Positions 6,334 to 7,408 of a stretch of 7,408 nt of DNA are shown one piece after another. The position numbers and the translations under genes were made by a program. The stretch is from Chloroflexota bacterium (lineage in GTDB: Bacteria; Chloroflexota; Dehalococcoidia; SM23-28-2; RBG-16-64-32). The notes under the pieces are model-generated. The model searched no databases. It was given only the letters and a program-made list of their open reading frames with translations, and was not told the origin of the DNA. Each line of letters opens with the position of its first letter. The stretch's first letter is position 1. The stretch lies in assembly GCA_022565075.1 (NCBI GenBank), contig JADFKG010000103.1, positions 1-7,408 on the forward strand. The letters run 5' to 3'.

Positions 6334-6397
6334 GCGCTGGACGTGGCACCCGGACGGGTAAACACCCAGACCGGAGCGCCCCCGGAAAGAGACGGAG
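6334..6397 (+). other. infB-rbfA intergenic gap
   Basis: This is the only sizeable break inside the operon. It holds a small inverted repeat, ACCC-GGAC-GGGT at 6348-6359, without a T-run, so it is not an intrinsic terminator. It also holds the 10-mer GTGGCACCCG (6343-6352), which occurs in the nusA leader hairpin at 2645-2654. Upstream of rbfA only a weak, purine-rich GGAAAGAGACGGAG serves as RBS. Confidence 0.5.
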
Positions 6398-6766
6398 ATG
6401 AGCAGAAGAACTGACCGTCTGAGCGTGCTCTTCCGCAGCGAGCTGGCGGACATCATCAGCAACGAGCTGCGCGACCCCCGCATCATCGGCATGATCAGCA
6501 TCACCGGCGTCGACGTCTCGCCCGATCTGGAGCGCGCCACCGTCTACGTCAGCATCCTGGCCGACGACGCGGAGCAGCAGAAGGCGTCGTTGGCGGGCCT
6601 TAACAGCGCCGCTCCCTTCCTGCGCAAGCAAGTGATGGGCCGCGTGCACATCCGCCGCGTGCCTACGTTCGAGTTCGAGGCCGATCACACGATCGAAGAA
6701 GGCGCGCGCATGCTCGACCTGATGAAGAAGGTGGCCACCGAGCGCCAGCCGCCAGCGGAACGGTAG
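6398..6766 (+). CDS. rbfA: 30S ribosome-binding factor RbfA
   Basis: RbfA binds the maturing 30S subunit near the 5' end of 16S rRNA and is needed for late assembly, notably in the cold. At 122 residues it is the normal size, with a single KH-like fold. Visible family features are the N-terminal helix RRTDRLSVLFRSELADIIS, then ELRDPRIIGMISITGVDVS with the typical DPR, then DLERATVYVSIL, an alanine-centred segment (AAPFLRKQV), and the C-terminal RRVPTFEFEADHTIEEGARM. The ATG at 6398 fits the usual start, although the RBS is weak. The gap of 64 bp after infB is longer than the other junctions, while truB follows only 7 bp downstream. The short Arg/Pro/Glu end (about 115-122) is dispensable-looking. 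Confidence 0.95.
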   Translation: MSRRTDRLSVLFRSELADIISNELRDPRIIGMISITGVDVSPDLERATVYVSILADDAEQQKASLAGLNSAAPFLRKQVMGRVHIRRVPTFEFEADHTIEEGARMLDLMKKVATERQPPAER

Positions 6767-6773
6767 GATACCA

Positions 6774-7408
6774 ATGAGCGCGCCGCCGGTGGCCCCCTCG
6801 GCTGGCATCCTCAACTTCAACAAACCACGCGGGCGCACATCGTTCAGCGTCATCGGCCTCGTGCGCAAAGGCAGCGGCGTGCGCCGCGTCGGCCACGCGG
6901 GAACGCTCGACCCCCTGGCGGAGGGCGTGCTGCTGGTCTGCGTCGGCGCGGCCGTGCGCATCACCGAGTACCTCATGGACCTGCCGAAGGTCTACCGCGG
7001 AACCGTTCACCTGGGCATCGAGACGGACACCTACGACGCCGAGGGCGAGGTCGTGTCGACGCACGACGTGAACGTCAGTGAAGACGCCCTCCGCGAGGCG
7101 CTGGCCGCCTTCAGCGGCGAGATCGAACAGCGCCCCCCGGCCCACAGCGCCATCAAGATCGGCGGACGCCCAGCGTACGAACGCGCTCGCAAGGGCGAGA
7201 AGATCGAACTGGCTCTACGGAAAGTGATCGTCTACCGCCTCGACCTCCTCCGCTTCGAACCGCCAGAGGTCGAGATCGAGATCGAGTGCAGCCGCGGCAC
7301 GTACGTGCGCAGCCTGGCGCACGATCTCGGGCAGGCGCTTGGCTGCGGTGCGCACCTCTCCGCACTCACTCGCACACGCATCGGGCCGTTCCGCGTGGAG
7401 GACGCCCT
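6774..7408 (+). CDS. truB: tRNA pseudouridine(55) synthase TruB, C-terminus cut by the window edge
   Basis: TruB converts uridine 55 in the T-arm loop of tRNA to pseudouridine. The 211 visible residues cover the whole catalytic domain. Conserved pieces: NFNKPRGRTSF (14-24), GHAGTLDPLAEGVL (40-53) with the catalytic aspartate D46, KVYRGTVHLGIETDTYDAEG (72-91), QRPPAHSAIKIGGRPAYE (119-136), CSRGTYVRSLAHDLG (172-186) and LTRTRIGPF (198-206). The frame is still open at base 7408, so the C-terminal part lies outside the window; bacterial TruB is usually about 240-310 residues. The ATG at 6774 is preceded by AGGA (6765-6768) at 5-nt spacing, the AG coming from the rbfA stop codon, so translation is likely coupled to rbfA. 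No key residue is missing. Confidence 0.96.
   Translation, partial: MSAPPVAPSAGILNFNKPRGRTSFSVIGLVRKGSGVRRVGHAGTLDPLAEGVLLVCVGAAVRITEYLMDLPKVYRGTVHLGIETDTYDAEGEVVSTHDVNVSEDALREALAAFSGEIEQRPPAHSAIKIGGRPAYERARKGEKIELALRKVIVYRLDLLRFEPPEVEIEIECSRGTYVRSLAHDLGQALGCGAHLSALTRTRIGPFRVEDA

Noticed and set aside
5224..6540. A 438-codon open frame on the minus strand opposite infB, and similar long frames opposite the peptidase and nusA
   Set aside because: They lie fully antisense to well-conserved genes, have low-complexity Asp/His/Val/Ala-rich translations with no recognisable motif, and arise from GC-rich third codon positions.
1..7408. CRISPR array, tRNA or rRNA gene, insertion sequence, prophage or defence genes
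   Set aside because: I looked on both strands and saw no spaced direct repeats, cloverleaf, rRNA-like sequence, transposase, integrase or terminal inverted repeats.

Overview
The window is a high-GC bacterial segment. Its right two thirds hold the conserved nusA-ylxR(rnpM)-infB-rbfA-truB transcription and translation operon, all on the + strand. Its left third holds two metabolic genes: a DUF885-type zinc metallopeptidase and a small family-3 O-methyltransferase. Gene order, the compact 601-residue IF-2 and the N-terminal sequence of NusA fit Chloroflexota best. This is an inference from protein style only, and no rRNA or tRNA is present to confirm it.

Layout from left to right: (i) 1-158, the minus strand carries part of a bacterial PH (bPH2/DUF304-like) domain. 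It lacks its N-terminal half, possibly has a frameshift, and runs off the left edge. (ii) 201-1874, DUF885 peptidase. (iii) 1901-2539, O-methyltransferase, 26 bp downstream and with its own strong RBS. (iv) 2540-2711, a 172-bp gap that is the regulatory centre of the window. It holds a candidate promoter, a perfect AT-rich 8-4-8 palindrome over the -10 box, and a hairpin followed by eight Ts inside the presumed nusA leader. (v) 2712-6333, nusA, ylxR and infB, joined by 4-nt stop/start overlaps and all using non-ATG starts. (vi) 6334-6397, a 64-bp gap. (vii) 6398-6766, rbfA. (viii) 6774 to the right edge, truB, cut by the end of the window.

The right-hand genes form a coherent set. NusA controls pausing, termination and antitermination. 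YlxR/RnpM binds RNA. IF-2 places the initiator tRNA on the ribosome. RbfA matures the 30S subunit, and TruB makes pseudouridine 55 in tRNA. rimP, which precedes nusA in many bacteria, is absent here, as is the L7Ae-like gene often found between ylxR and infB.

The window looks like an ordinary core-genome region, and I see no undescribed multi-gene system. The points most worth checking are the nusA leader (palindrome plus attenuator-like hairpin), the long charge-segregated tail of NusA with its (GAA)8 tract, and the broken PH-domain gene at the left edge.
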